Positions 44,590 through 58,300 of a DNA stretch of 64,000 nucleotides are shown in pieces. Under the pieces are notes generated by a model. It saw nothing but the letters and a program-made list of their open reading frames with translations. It made no database searches and was not told the origin of the DNA. The DNA is from Apoda limacodes. Its lineage: Eukaryota; Arthropoda; Insecta; Lepidoptera; Limacodidae. A program made the translations under genes and the position numbers. The stretch spans positions 8,060,001 to 8,124,000 of the forward strand of contig OX291551.1 in NCBI GenBank assembly GCA_946406115.1. The letters are read 5' to 3'. Position 1 is the first letter of the stretch. Each line of letters opens with the position of its first letter.

Positions 44590-45470
44590 TATTTGTTATA
44601 CCATTAAGGTAGCAAACAAGCTAACGGCCCGCCTGATGCGAATCGCTACCGCAGCCTATGGACAAATGCAACAACAAGAAGATAAATAGCGCGTTGCCGA
44701 CCATTCAAAAATCTAATCACTTCTTTCTTAAATAACCCCATATTGTTGTTCTGAGAGAAAGTCTTGGCAGGGGGTTCATTCTACAACCTAAGCGTTCGCG
44801 GGAGGAAGTTTCTCTGAAACCACACTGGACGTGACCATTTAGGTTCTAAGGTGTGAGGATGAATTTTCTGCCACGATGGCGAGCGGTATGATGGTAGAAA
44901 GTAGCCGTGGGCATCATTTCGAAAAATTTCTCAAAACACATCCCATTATACAAGCGATAGAACACACCTAGAGAAGGAAACTTTCTCCTCAGAATTAAGG
45001 GTTCGATACGACTTGTGAGTTTGGGATCCTTGACGATTCACTCACCCCGTCGTTAAACCGAGTCAAAAGAGCCAAGCTGGTATCCGGGTGCATTCACCCA
45101 TAGATGGTAGTCAGTACTCTATATGGGTACTCCAAGTTTTTTGGACGCCAGCTTCATCTTGTCTTCCAAATCAATTTGGAACTAAACATAGCTGGTGAAA
45201 TCAACACCAAGGATCCCAATGCTCTTGGAAATGGTAAGGAGTGTGTTCTGGAATTGTGGAATCTGAATGAATGGAGTTTTCTTAGCGGTGAGCGCGCAGA
45301 CTTGTTTCTTCATAGGGTTAAGTTGGACCAAGTTGTCCCGTCCAGTCGGAGACCATGGATAGAGTGGTCTCGATTTTAGACACAACGTGTCCAAGGTTTT
45401 CCTCCACAAGGGAACGAGGGATGTTTGGACGGTTCGTGTAATTAGCGTCATCACGCGTCATGTATGGCAT
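44590..45470 (-). pseudogene. Jockey/Daphne-like LINE, 5'-truncated about 0.9 kb copy
   Basis: The minus strand follows the intact LINE from about position 26830 to the 3' end. A partial frame at 45454-45182 includes LVPLWRKTLDTLCLKS and NPMKKQVCALTAKKTPF, then SIGILGVDFTS. Downstream, VASLCVFYR-type and GLWNELP-type regions survive only as broken frames. The left end TTATACCATTAAGGTAGCAA is the complement of the terminus. The catalytic core is missing. Confidence 0.8.
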
Positions 45471-46329
45471 CATGTGCTATCAGTATATTAATGGTGAAGT
45501 TTGACATTGAGCGTTATATAAAGTGGACTCTGTCATAGGCCATGTATTCAAATCTATACATTTGTGTGTTTATAAGACCGGGAAAGTGCCGGTCGGACTC
45601 GACCGTGAGGGTTCCGTAACCCCTTAAAATACACGAGCCCGACTCGCACTTAACCAGTTTTTATTATTTTTTATTTATTTCATAGCTTTAACCTTTTTAA
45701 GTTTGAAACTTGTATGTATTATCGTTTTTATTATAGCTCAAAACAAAAAAAAAACATGTTTCTTTTATGGTGACCCCATAAATTTTTACTTTTTATTTCC
45801 TTCATTATTCTTTGCAAAATTCACCATAATAACACTTGGTCTGTGAAATTTCAGGCTTCTAACTACCTCAGTCTAAAAGATATTGCCGAAACATTGTAGG
45901 CTTAGTAAAATGGCTCCGTTAATTAGGACGCTTTGTGTACGGAACCCTAAAAACAACCTATATAACGGTAGAGACATTGTCATTGGGTTTTGGAACCTAG
46001 CAACTATATATGTCATTAATTTATCCCATTTATCTACAACGACCTTCAGTTGTATGAACGTGAGGTAAGAGCATAAACTCACGTTTCCTGGGCAGATACA
46101 TTGTTGACCAAAATAACTAATTACACTCTTCATTAAATTAATTAAAACGTTAAAGTGGACAACTGGCGCATAATATATCACAAACACACTCCTATTAGGA
46201 TGGTTGCAACCGTCATAAAGACTTTACAGAGCTGAAGCACAAAGTGAAAAAACCGAATTAAAAAAAACGATTTTTTTATTTTTTTTTTGTTATTAATTTA
46301 CTACAATAGTTTTTAATTAATTAATCAAA
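45471..46329. other. Repeat pieces, then presumed 5' flank of the Ig gene
   Basis: GGAAAGTGCCGGTCGGACTC (45585) and GTACGGAACCCTAAAAACAA (45940) are ends of the repeat seen complete at 19629-19928. 46080-46329 should contain promoter and 5' leader of the Ig gene. I see no TATA box at a convincing position. CTTTACAGAGCTGAAGCACA at 46221 could mark a leader. Confidence 0.4.
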
Positions 46330-46378
46330 ATGAGAAACATTTTTAGTGCTGTTGTTTTTGCGTGTTTATTAAATATAG
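46330..46378 (+). CDS. Ig gene exon 1: signal peptide
   Basis: ATG with context ATCAAAATGA. Sixteen codons of hydrophobic signal sequence, then donor ATAG|GTGAGT, phase 1. No other in-frame ATG nearby upstream was found. Confidence 0.8.
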
Positions 46379-49300
46379 GTGAGTGACATAATTGTTATGC
46401 ATTTTTTTTATTAAATTCCTGCTTACAATTAATTATCTAAGCATTAAAGTATGTTGTAGTCCAGTTCGTTTTCGTTTTTATTATTTTTAAATATCTCATA
46501 AAAGTCAAATCCGTAAGAGAAGTGATATCTATATCTTATTTAATACTTTAATTTCAATTTTTTACTTTTCTGAAAACGAAGCAAAATATATGTAGTGTCG
46601 CACAAAATAAGGGGAAAAAGTACACTGTTTCCGTCTGCTGGGAAGAAAGTGCAGACTTTTTATCCGCTGCTTGTTACCTTATTATTACTTTATTTTGCGA
46701 ACTTTACTATAACAACTAAGAATGTATTATTAGAAAGAATGAGATTCGTAAACAGTCACTTTCTCCCCTCGGTAAACAAACAAGTTTTTTTTTTCAGATT
46801 ACGCATCAAAAATAAAAGAAGGGAATAGTATCTGGATTGAACCTAGCTTTAACTACAGCAGCGATAATTACTTAACCCCTGGAACCCCTAAATCGATTAA
46901 ATGTAAAGCAACAAGTAAAACGCAGAAGGTAAAACTTTTAACTATATATTTGTGTAGTTTGAGAAAGGAACTTGGCTGGAGTAACAAAACGCTATATAAA
47001 ATTCTTGTATACTATACAGCGTGATAACCAGAAGTGATAAGTTAAAATGCATGAAATGTTGTATACGCAGATACTTTAGATACATATAGATCTTAACAAA
47101 ATTATTAGAAATTGTTTGAAATGATGCCCACGGCTACTTCCTACCATCGCACCGCTCGCCATCGGCAGGGAATTGTCTTTCACACTTTAGAACCTAAATG
47201 GTCACGTATATACAGTGCGGTTTAAGAGAAACATTCTCCCTCGAATACTTGGGTTGTAAAATGAGCTTCCTGCCAAGATTTCCTCTAACGACTACAGTAT
47301 GAGGTTTTTCTAGAAGTAAGAGATTTTTGAAGAGTCGGCAACGCGCGAGGAATGCCCCAGGTGTTGCAAGCGTCCATAGGCTGCGGTCACCGCTTACCAT
47401 CAGGCGGACCGTAAGCTGGTTTGCCACCTTAGTAGTATAAAAAAATATTTAAATTACAGAGTTGATGTTTTTAAGTACTGCTTAGGTACTAATAAAGGAA
47501 GAGTTTATGGCCTGCCTACATTCGTCTATCAGAAACGGTAGTGGGGCGTGGTCTTTACCTAGATAGGTGACCGCCTGGTGGCAAATTTTTCTGAGCTTTT
47601 CCGTGTTTCGGAGGGCACGTTAAACCGGTGGTCCAAGCTGTTGTCATATGACAGCAGTCGCTAAGCCAAATCAGAGGCCTTGTAGACGGCTTGAGAACCA
47701 TTGGCCACCAGCTCGACAACTTCCGCCAAAACGCACTAGGTCAGTGTAGGTGTCTAGTTTTTTGGTATCATATTTTGACAGCCATTTGGGATATATATTC
47801 CTTAAATACATTATATAATAAGCCCGTTTGTCTTACTGCGAAAACTTTGGGATATATATTCCTTAAATACATTATATAATAAGCCCGTTTGTCTTACTGC
47901 GGAAACTTTGGGATATATATTCCTTAAATACATTATATAATAAGCCCGTTTGTCTTACTGCGGAAACTTTGGGATATATATTCCTTAAATACATTATATA
48001 ATAAGCCCGTTTGTCTTACTGCGGAAACTTTGGGATATATATTCCTTAAATACATTATATAATAAGCCCGTTTGTCTTACTGCGGAAACTTTGGGATATA
48101 TATTCCTTAAATACATTATATAATAAGCCCGTTTGTCTTACTGCGGAAACTTTGGGATATATATTCCTTAAATACATTATATAATAAGCCCGTTTGTCTT
48201 ACTGCGGAAACTTTGGGATATATATTCCTTAAATACATTATATAATAAGCCCGTTTGTCTTACTGCGGAAACTTTGGGATATATATTCCTTAAATACATT
48301 ATATAATAAGCCCGTTTGTCTTACTGCGGAAACTTTGGGATATATATTCCTTAAATACATTATATAATAAGCCCGTTTGTCTTACTGCGGAAACTTTGGG
48401 ATATATATTCCTTAAATACATTATATAATAAGCCCGTTTGTCTTACTGCGGAAACTTTGGGATATATATTCCTTAAATACATTATATAATAAGCCCGTTT
48501 GTCTTACTGCGGAAACTTTGGGATATATATTCCTTAAATACATTATATAATAAGCCCGTTTGTCTTACTGCGGAAACTTTGGGATATATATTCCTTAAAT
48601 ACATTATATAATAAGCCCGTTTGTCTTACTGCGGAAACTTTGGGATATATATTCCTTAAATACATTATATAATAAGCCCGTTTGTCTTACTGCGGAAACT
48701 TTGGGATATATATTCCTTAAATACATTATATAATAAGCCCGTTTGTCTTACTGCGGAAACTTTGGGATATATATTCCTTAAATACATTATATAATAAGCC
48801 CGTTTGTCTTACTGCGGAAACTTTGGGATATATATTCCTTAAATACATTATATAATAAGCCCGTTTGTCTTACTGCGGAAACTTTGGGATATATATTCCT
48901 TAAATACATTATATAATAAGCCCGTTTGTCTTACTGCGGAAACTTTGGGATATATATTCCTTAAATACATTATATAATAAGCCCGTTTGTCTTACTGCGG
49001 AAACTTTGCTGAAGGTGCTTTAAATAGAGATTTCAATCATAGACATAAAACTGCGTAAAAGAAGTCCAAGTTTTTTTGCACCTTCTCGTTTTCTTCAAAC
49101 GTTCTTTGTTACAGTTGGAATGGGTGGATCCATTTGGGAATATAATAAAAAAAAATCCTGCTAACCGAATATTTGTTCAAGAACATTTCGTGCAAATACC
49201 TCGTACTAAACTGCCAGCGTTGATTTTGACCTTTAAGAATGTTGCTGCTGAAGACAGTGGCCCTTGGGAATGTCGCTCCGGGAACGTGGAAAAAAGTGTC

Positions 49301-52300
49301 AACCTTTGTGTAATAGGTTAGTTAGTTTTATATAAGGATACAAAAAATACACCACCTTCAAAATCCCACTAAAATTAAAAAAAGTAACATTAGGGTCGGC
49401 TCGGACCGAGACGCGACGCTACGCGTTGCTCGTAGTGACACGAGTAGCCGCGGCGCATTCCAAAATCGCGCGCAGTTGCGCGGCGCATCTTCAAGCCGCT
49501 TCATGTCGCATTACGTCGTGACTTGTCGCGTCGCGTCTCGGTACGAGCTGACCCTTACGCGCGCACATGGAACGTACAAACGTATTCCTTTGTTTCCTCC
49601 CTGGATTTTGGCATTAGAACTGTTATTTTTTTTATATACAATAATTATACCCAATCACTATGTCAGTATGTTTTGCTTTTTTTGATATGACGTTCCTATA
49701 CAAAACTGGGGCCCTGCTAAAGTCCAAAAAAGCCTTTTTTTATGACATCTTTAGACGTGTGCTATACAAATATCAAAACTATTTTTTTTAAAACAAAACA
49801 TACAAACACTTATATTAACTACTAATAACCTTAAACTAACTAACAATAATTCATTACCTTATTTTAGGCAGTATGCAACACAAGAATTTAAAATCTTTTC
49901 CTTTTATTAATTGACTTCAAAAAGGAGGAGTTTATCAAATCGCATTTTTTTATGTATGTTCGCGCATAACTCCGTCATATATAGACGGATTTGCAGAATT
50001 CTTTTTTTATTTAAAAGGCTATACTTCCTTGGTGGTCCCATATTAATGCAGTGAATTTAAAACTTTTGGTAAAAAAAAAATGGTATTTATTTGCAACCGG
50101 TGAAACGCCTTTTATGTTGATGATTGTATAAAATTTTGTTACGAGAATGACTGTTTTTAGCAAACTGGCTTCAAACATATTTACTAAAAAGGTAAAAAAA
50201 ACAGGATGCACTCCGGGAGTGCCGGCAGAAGTGAAAAGACACAACCTGGATATAACATTTTAACATGTGTAATCCGCACTTTCATCTTTTAATCAACCCA
50301 ATTTCCTCTTACTTTTTATTCGTCCTATAGACCTTAACATTTTTTACCCATCACAAAAAAGTGCAAAACGCCGCTAAAGACGTTTTCACTTCAATAATTT
50401 ACTTATTTTCAGAAATCTGATCCGAATTTCAGTTTGAAGTTGGTGTCTATATGTACCTAAAAGTTTATAACACACTTTACTTGCATGAAACCAACTTTAA
50501 ACTGTAATTCAGATCAGATTTTTGGAAATAAGTAATTATTTTTTCCTTTTTAGTAAATCTTTTTGTAGCCGGTTGCTTTATTATTTGTTAAAGAAAAATT
50601 CAATTCAGCCTGGATTTTATGGTCTGTTTGGTGTTGCTAATTAAAAGTTTTTTTTTCTGCCTTTTAAAAATTTGATATTTTTTTTTATCAGAACCGGCAT
50701 ACTTTGTAGAAACCCAGGAGAACGTTACAATAGACCTAGGACGATCCATCACACTATCATGTCAGGCAAGAGGAAGTCCAGAACCAAGAATCGTGTGGCG
50801 AAGAAACGGAAAAATTATAATTGGTAATTTCTTTAAAATTTTTTTGAATAACATTCCAAGAAGCATCTCTTAAAAGTTTTTTAGGAACACGTGTTATTTT
50901 TCTAACACATCTGCGATGCGAACTAGAACCTAAATCTATAATTCAGACAGTTATATTGACATAAATGGAAAGCGCTCTCCGGTCTCAAACACTGGTCTCA
51001 ATATCAATTGGTGTTCCACAGGATTCAGTTCTTGGACCATTTTTATTTCTTATATAGGCACATTAATGATCTGTCTATGGTAGTAAAAGATATTGTTCAT
51101 TCCAGGTGACACATCACTTTTATTTAAACTTAATAGACGAGAAACTATTTTAAATAATGTAAACTAAAAGGTTAAAGATGCCACTGGTTCAACCTAAATA
51201 ATTTACACCTAAATAGCAATAAAACCAAATGTACTAAATATATAAAATATCAGTCATGTAATATAAAATGGTAAACAGTATTTTTAGGTATTATATTCTA
51301 GACACAAAGCTTCAGTTGTCTTACATATAGCTAGTTTAAAAGTGCAGTTTATTCCCAGACCTTTAAATTCACAGACGAAGAAACATCTTCGAAGTACAAA
51401 TTGATGACAAAGTACAACACGGAAGGATATGAGGGTCTGCTGACTGTCACGTCTTTGGAGCGCCAGGACGGTGGAGTGTACACCTGCGATGCCGTACAGA
51501 ATTCCCTGCTTGAAGACTGCGCCCACACCGAAAGTTTCAATGTAACACTAAATATTAAATGTAAGTGAAAACCCACGGCTTTTCTACAAGCGAAAAAGTC
51601 CATTAGGAATAATTGCCATTTTTTAAACAATCGGATGTAAACGCAAATAAACTGTCTTCTAAATTTCATGCGTCCCCACTGTTGCGACACCGGCCTACCC
51701 TCATTTTAGGCGTAGGTAATTCGGTGCGGAGTGTGGACATTATTCACGTCTTTCTGACATAATAATGATATAATAAATGCTTTCATTTCAGATAACCATG
51801 ATCCATAGTTGTTAGTAAAACTTATTAATTTTAGAATCCATTTCATTGGTTGCCGGTTTCATTACATCACCGAAAAAATCAATATATCGACAGTTATCAT
51901 AATATTTTGATTACCTATCTACTACAGGTGTTTTTTTAAGGTTGAAGGTGCATTTATTTCCATTCAAACTTTTATTCACCATCAAGCAATGCCACGACAG
52001 TCAAAAAAAGTGGAATTCATTCGTTAAAATATGCGCAAAAATATACACGTTTAGTTCATTTACTTGGATTTCGTACACAAGGAGAAGTTCGTCTGTTTTT
52101 ACGCATATTTCAAAACCATGCGCATGCGCAGTGAATTCCTTACAAAAAATCAAAAGATTTAAGACAATAGTTGTGGTACCTATACTAGTGATATAAAGTA
52201 TTTATGAAGTATGGAACAAATTCAAGAAAGAAGTTATTAGTCCATAGGCTACGGTGACCGCTTACCATCAGGCGGACCGTAAGCTTCTTTGCCACTTAAG

Positions 52301-55300
52301 TGATGTAAAAAAAATTAGTACGTTTGACACTCTGCAATATTATTTTCATGCACATCGTACATTGTCAGTATTACAGAATTTAACTTTTTTGGATCTTGCC
52401 CGTGAAAGTACTTGCATTCATTTTTCTCTCACCTATCACCTTCGTAATCAGTCTTTGTAACTACTATATTTAATCCTATCGTTAGCCGAATTTAGTAAAA
52501 AGAAAAATTTATTGTAGCTTGGAACTCATATTATTTTTATTCACGTTATAGCTAAGTACTTATATAGATCACATACAAAAATAAGTAAAATTCAGGACAA
52601 CGAAAAAAGTCGAAAGCTAGATATTAACAGAAACTCAGATACCTGAGGTACAAATTAAAGACCTACCTACTTGAAATTTCAGTGCCTGTGTTGTTGTATG
52701 TCCTTTACATTTACACTAGACTTTGCCAGCGGCTCGGCCCGCTCTAAATTTAGTTATCGGCGTGGAACTCTTTAATTAACTCCAATTTATTAATTAATAA
52801 GTAATAACAATGAATTGCTATAGCATATAGGTGCAGCAATAGTTCGTTTAACTCTGTTATAGTTATTCCCGCAAAAACTTTTGAATTGAGCCTATATGAT
52901 ATTCCAGGACCTAACCTATATGTATGCCAAGTTTTATCCCGATTCGTCCAGTGGTTGAAGCGTGATTGAGTAACAAACATCCATCAAGCAGACATACAAA
53001 CTTTCACATTTATAATATTAGAAGGATATAGATAAACCAATATTCAATAACCAATAATATATAATAACTTTATTATCAAGTTATAATATATTATTGGTTA
53101 TAAAACCAATCAAAAAATAGTATTTTATAACTTTGACGATTCATAAGTGAATGTAAAATCCTAATTTGAAAAAACCATTTTGAGTTTGACTTTGAAATAC
53201 TTTTAAGCAATTTGAAATAAATATACAAAACAATTGAATTTTGTTTCATTTTAAGATCTTTGTTAGATCACTAACATATTTTTTAAATGAAACAATGTCC
53301 TGCTCTATTGATATACAGACAGTAGCGCCACCTCGTTTAGTTTATTATAAACAAGTTGCAAGCTACCTAAGCAAATTAGATATAAATAATAAACTAGATG
53401 GCGGTAGTTTACATTTTCTCGTTGAATATGTATGTATCATTAGGTACTAAATTTCTTTTTCCAGCGCAAAGGAATTACCACAGAGTACATTATATATACT
53501 GAGGGAATTACCTAATATGCCTACATCTTTATACTTTTCCAAAACTAAAAAATTATAAGGACAGCATAATAAGAGCTGCATTTAGTTTTGCGTAGTAATA
53601 ATAACTTAGCTTTGTAGATACGATATGGAGTTACAGATTTCTTATTAGGGTATGTACAAATTAACGTAGCCCTATTACTTAGCCTACCCTGACTTTCTGT
53701 CTGGCCGTCAGATCTTTAAAGGATAGATACTTTTAGTCTGTACTTAAGGTACGTAAGTAGGTAAGCATGATATTTTTAAAGAATTTGTAGATATGTATTA
53801 TTATGGCAGAAAATTAAAAAAATAAAACAAAAATTTTTTTTTTTTTACTGCTTTCAATATTAATTTTACAATATAAACTTACGAAAAATTACCGTCTTCA
53901 AGGCTAGTTCAAGTCACTGTTGGCAAGAAGCTAAAATCCTTTGTGGCACCTTTGTGCCAATGTTATGTTTGTCATACCTGATAATATTTTTTTGCAGTTG
54001 CTCCGGTGTTTGAAGATGACGAAATTGAATATGTATACACTAAAGTCGACGACTAGTGAGTATTCAAACATATCTACAACTAATACCCTGCAAATAATTT
54101 ATTTTATTTATTTTACTTATAATTTATTTTACTGAAATGTTTAGCTCAATGTTCTGCTTCAGGGGTTTATTTATTTTTTTAATCAGGAGACCTCGTGTGT
54201 TTCTTCGATGTAAAATAAAGGAATAGGAGACGCCTATTTTCTCGCGATTGATATAACGAACATTGTTGCACTCTAAAAAAATATTGTTTTTAATTAAATC
54301 GAGGCAAAATAATAAAATTCATACAGCCAGTATGGTTTATATAGATACTTTTTTATTATAGCGAAGTAGAGTGTAAACAAGTGGTGTTGACACACGTGTA
54401 GTGGAGACACGTGTATCTACTAAATCAATCACAATTATTGATACAGATATTAAATAGTGCATAATATCATTTTAAGTGCGTACCTTAATGATAAAATATC
54501 TGAAGCTGAAGACATCAAATTTTCGGATAGATCCAGTTTATTTTATAAACCATTATTGATACTATTGGATAGGGTTTGTCAAGTACTTTCGGGATCAATA
54601 ATCAGTATTTCGATATCGTGTTTGGTTTAAAAATAATCTTATTTAAAAAAAGACCTGATAGAAAATGTCATTTTAATATAGTGAACATGTTCATTTTGAG
54701 CAAATTGTGTGACGTGACCATTGTTTACGGCGTTTCCTCTACTGGCAACGCTGGCAAAACTGACTAGTTATTACAGCACAAGTGCGTAATTGGCATTATT
54801 AAGATGCTGAAAACGGTACAGTAAAAGTTGCTTTATAAGCAAGTGTTTCAAAAAGTCCATTATATGATGCGCTTAGCGAGTAACTCCAAATAATAGTTAT
54901 TCAGTCGATTTCTTCAGAAAGCAAGCAAAGCTTCACAGACTTCTTTAATTTTTTTTTATTCTGGTACAAAATAATCAATTACAAACAAGTGTTAGTTAAA
55001 TTTTAGGTGTAATTATGTAGAATTGGTAAAGTTTTCCGCGTGTATGATATTTATCCACATTCAAAAAGAGCTGATTATTGTAGCGACATTTAATTATAGA
55101 GTCTAGATCTCTTTCTAGCTTACGAGAATCATCAATTGAACTTACTATTTTAAATAGTTTCAAATCATCTGCATATAGTAAATGATAAGAGTTACTTAGA
55201 ACTTCCCTCAAGTCATTTATATAAAGCAAAAAAAGTATGGGACCGAGATGAGACCCTTGCGGGACCCCACATTTAAGTACCCAATTGTATGATTTCCAAT

Positions 55301-58300
55301 GAATAAAAACGTAATGGAGTAACGTAACTAGAAAATAATGTGTATTTATTCTATTATTCTATAAAATCTTGTTTTTAGCCGCCCTCAAGTTAAAAAGTAC
55401 AAAAATACGAAAGAGCTCTAGAGGGTACTCAACTATGTATTTTAATTTAGAACGACTCGTTACTGTTTAGAAAAGTAGCCAATAGCAGACGAAATATAAT
55501 CTATACATGTAATAAAATGGTAGGAAAGTCAAAACTGTACATTGAATATTTTTTTAAAAGAATACTTGGGGTGTGATTTACAATCGATACCGAAGCCAAA
55601 AATATAGTTTTTAGAATTTTTGTCTGTTTGTCTGTATGTATGTTGTATGTATGTATGTACTACAAAGATTTACTTCAAATTTGGCACGAATATTATTAAG
55701 AAGTCGGGGCAACATATAGGCTACATATTATCACGCTATCACCTACGGGGAACGAGCAGTTAACCATTATTTCTTCAACGCATTCTGTAACAACGTGTAA
55801 TCTAAAGACGCATATTTGACTTGCTTCTTAATTATTAATTATTCTACTTACACATAGCCATTTATTTTATGTTAAAAAATCGTGTAAAGTCATAAATTAG
55901 ATGTGTTATAATAATTTTTCATCATATAAAAATGTTTCCTATTTGCTAACTAGATGGCGTTGGCGTCGAATTAAATCGCGCTACGGTTTCGTTCACAAAA
56001 AGTGATTTTATAGTACAGCGTTCACGCAGACGACGCCGCGGGCAGCATCTAGTATTTAAGATAAAGGTCATATAAAGAGTTATTAATTGTTTCGGGGAAG
56101 CGTGATTGCGTAACAAACATCCATCAAGCAGACATACAAACTTTCACATTTATAATATTAGAAGGATATAGATAAACCAATATTCAATAACTAATAATAT
56201 ATAATAACTTGATAATAAACAATCAAAAAATAGTATTTTATAACTTTGTCGATTCAAAAGTGAATGTAAAATCCTAATTTGAAAAACCCATTTTGAGTTT
56301 GACTTTGAAATACTTTTAAGCAATTTGAAATAAATATACAAAACAATTGAATTTTGTTTTATTTCATTGAAATACAGACAGTAACGCCACCTCGTTTAGT
56401 TTATTATAAACAAGTTGCAAGCTACCTAAGCAAATTAGATATAAATAACAAACTAGATGACGGTAGTTTACATTTTCTCGTTGAATATGTATGTATCCAT
56501 AGGTACTAAATTTCTTTTTCCAGCGCAAAGGAATTACCTAATATGCCTACATCTTTATACTTATCCAAAACTAAAAAAATTATAAGGAGAGCATAATAAG
56601 AGCTGCATTTAGTTTTGCCTAGTAAGAATAACTTAGCTTTGTAGATACGATATGGAGTTACAGATTTCTTATTAGGGTATGTACAAATTAACGTAGCCCT
56701 ATTACTTAGCCTACCCTGACTGGCCGTAAAAAAGTGATTTTATAGTATAGCGTTCACGCAGACGACGTCGCGGGCAGCAGCTAGTATTTAAGATAAAGGT
56801 CATATTAAGAGTTATTAATTGTTTCGGGGAACATAAACACAACAGCTGATTATAGGGTTGTCACCTGTTTTGTTTATTTAAAGTGTGGAATTTAAATCTG
56901 TCTTTCTAAATGCCTATATACTCATTATAACACTTACTGGGGATGCCATTTTATTACACGCACTATATTATCTTAAAACACCATGTCTGATTTCAGTGTT
57001 GAGTTAGTATGCATCGCTAGTGCGTATCCAGCACCAACCTATAGTTGGTTTGAAGACAAAAAGGACTTATTTTCGGTAGTCCCAGCATATCAAGTACAAT
57101 TGAGGGATGATGCAGCAGTGCTTACCTTAAAAGTTAATTCCTCTACGATTGGTACGAGCTACATGTGTCGTGTGACCAATGAGCTTGGGGAATCACAAAA
57201 AGAGTTTGTTGTGTTAAAAATTGAAAAACCAAATAGAAAACCGGACGAAGTAAGTATTTAATTAATTTATATAAGCTAAATATTTAAAAAACAAGTCTGT
57301 GTGGCTCTGTTTTTTGTAGTACCTCCTGCCTGACGATCCGCGGGGTGCCGATTCGATCCCTGCAAATCGTAAACAATTATGCGATAAACATTCGTGTTTG
57401 TCTTGAGTCTGGGTGTTTTATGAATATATTCTCAAAACAAAGTAAAGTATACATATAAGCAGGTACTAAATAATAATGCTGCTTGTGTTATGGGTACCAG
57501 GCAACGGATACAAATACATTTTACTTTCTTTCGAACCCACACCCTCTGCACAGTAGTCCGCCACACTACTAACAAGGCAGCGAGGGGATCAAAATGTATG
57601 TAATATAATTGTATCCGTAATAACAGTTTTGCTTACTTTTGGACCAAATAGCGCTATATGAGAGAGGATGGGATAGTGTAATATCCTGGAAGCTATTCAT
57701 ATATATAAAATCGTCAAATTGAGCAGACTACCCATGGATTGAGCTGATGCGACCTAGTTAAAACTTCCGAAAAGTTATTTATGCATTAAATTACATATTT
57801 TATGCATTAAATACCGTTTTGTTACGTACCCAAAGGGTGCCAACGGAGCCCTATTACTAAGGACAACGAACCATTAGAGGGCTTGCACTAGACCAAAGTA
57901 GGTATAAGCCAAATATATAGTAGGTTTAACAAAATTAAAAGTTCAAAAAATAAAGGGGCGTTTCCGTACAAGAAAAACGTTTCGTTGTTTTCGCTCTATT
58001 GTCAAAACATACAAGCTTCAAATTTGCAGTGATTGCAGTATCAGCCCTTAAGTAAAGCAACAAATACTCGATATAAAAACTGGCCAAGTGTGAGACGGGC
58101 TTGAGCTATTACTATCTTAAGAATCAGCTGTAATCTGTAATATTTTTACACTTCTGTGCTTTTTATTTTTGTTATAGTATAATGATGTGATCACATCACA
58201 TCAAATTTCATTAATAATTGTAAATAAAATATCCTAATATAATATATTATAATAAATTTATTAATTAAGTATTGACATAGACCAACAAACGTCGAAATAT

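Noticed and set aside
47691..47879. 62-codon plus-strand ORF entering the minisatellite
   Set aside because: It spans SINE sequence and the first repeat unit, and the array has stops in this frame.
47785..49004. CRISPR-like regular repeat array
   Set aside because: The 61-bp units are contiguous and identical with no variable spacers, and the setting is a eukaryotic intron. It is a minisatellite.
56983..56996. ATG before exon 7 as a separate gene start
   Set aside because: The ATG lies in the polypyrimidine region before the acceptor CTGATTTCAG, and phase from exon 6 fits exactly at 56997.
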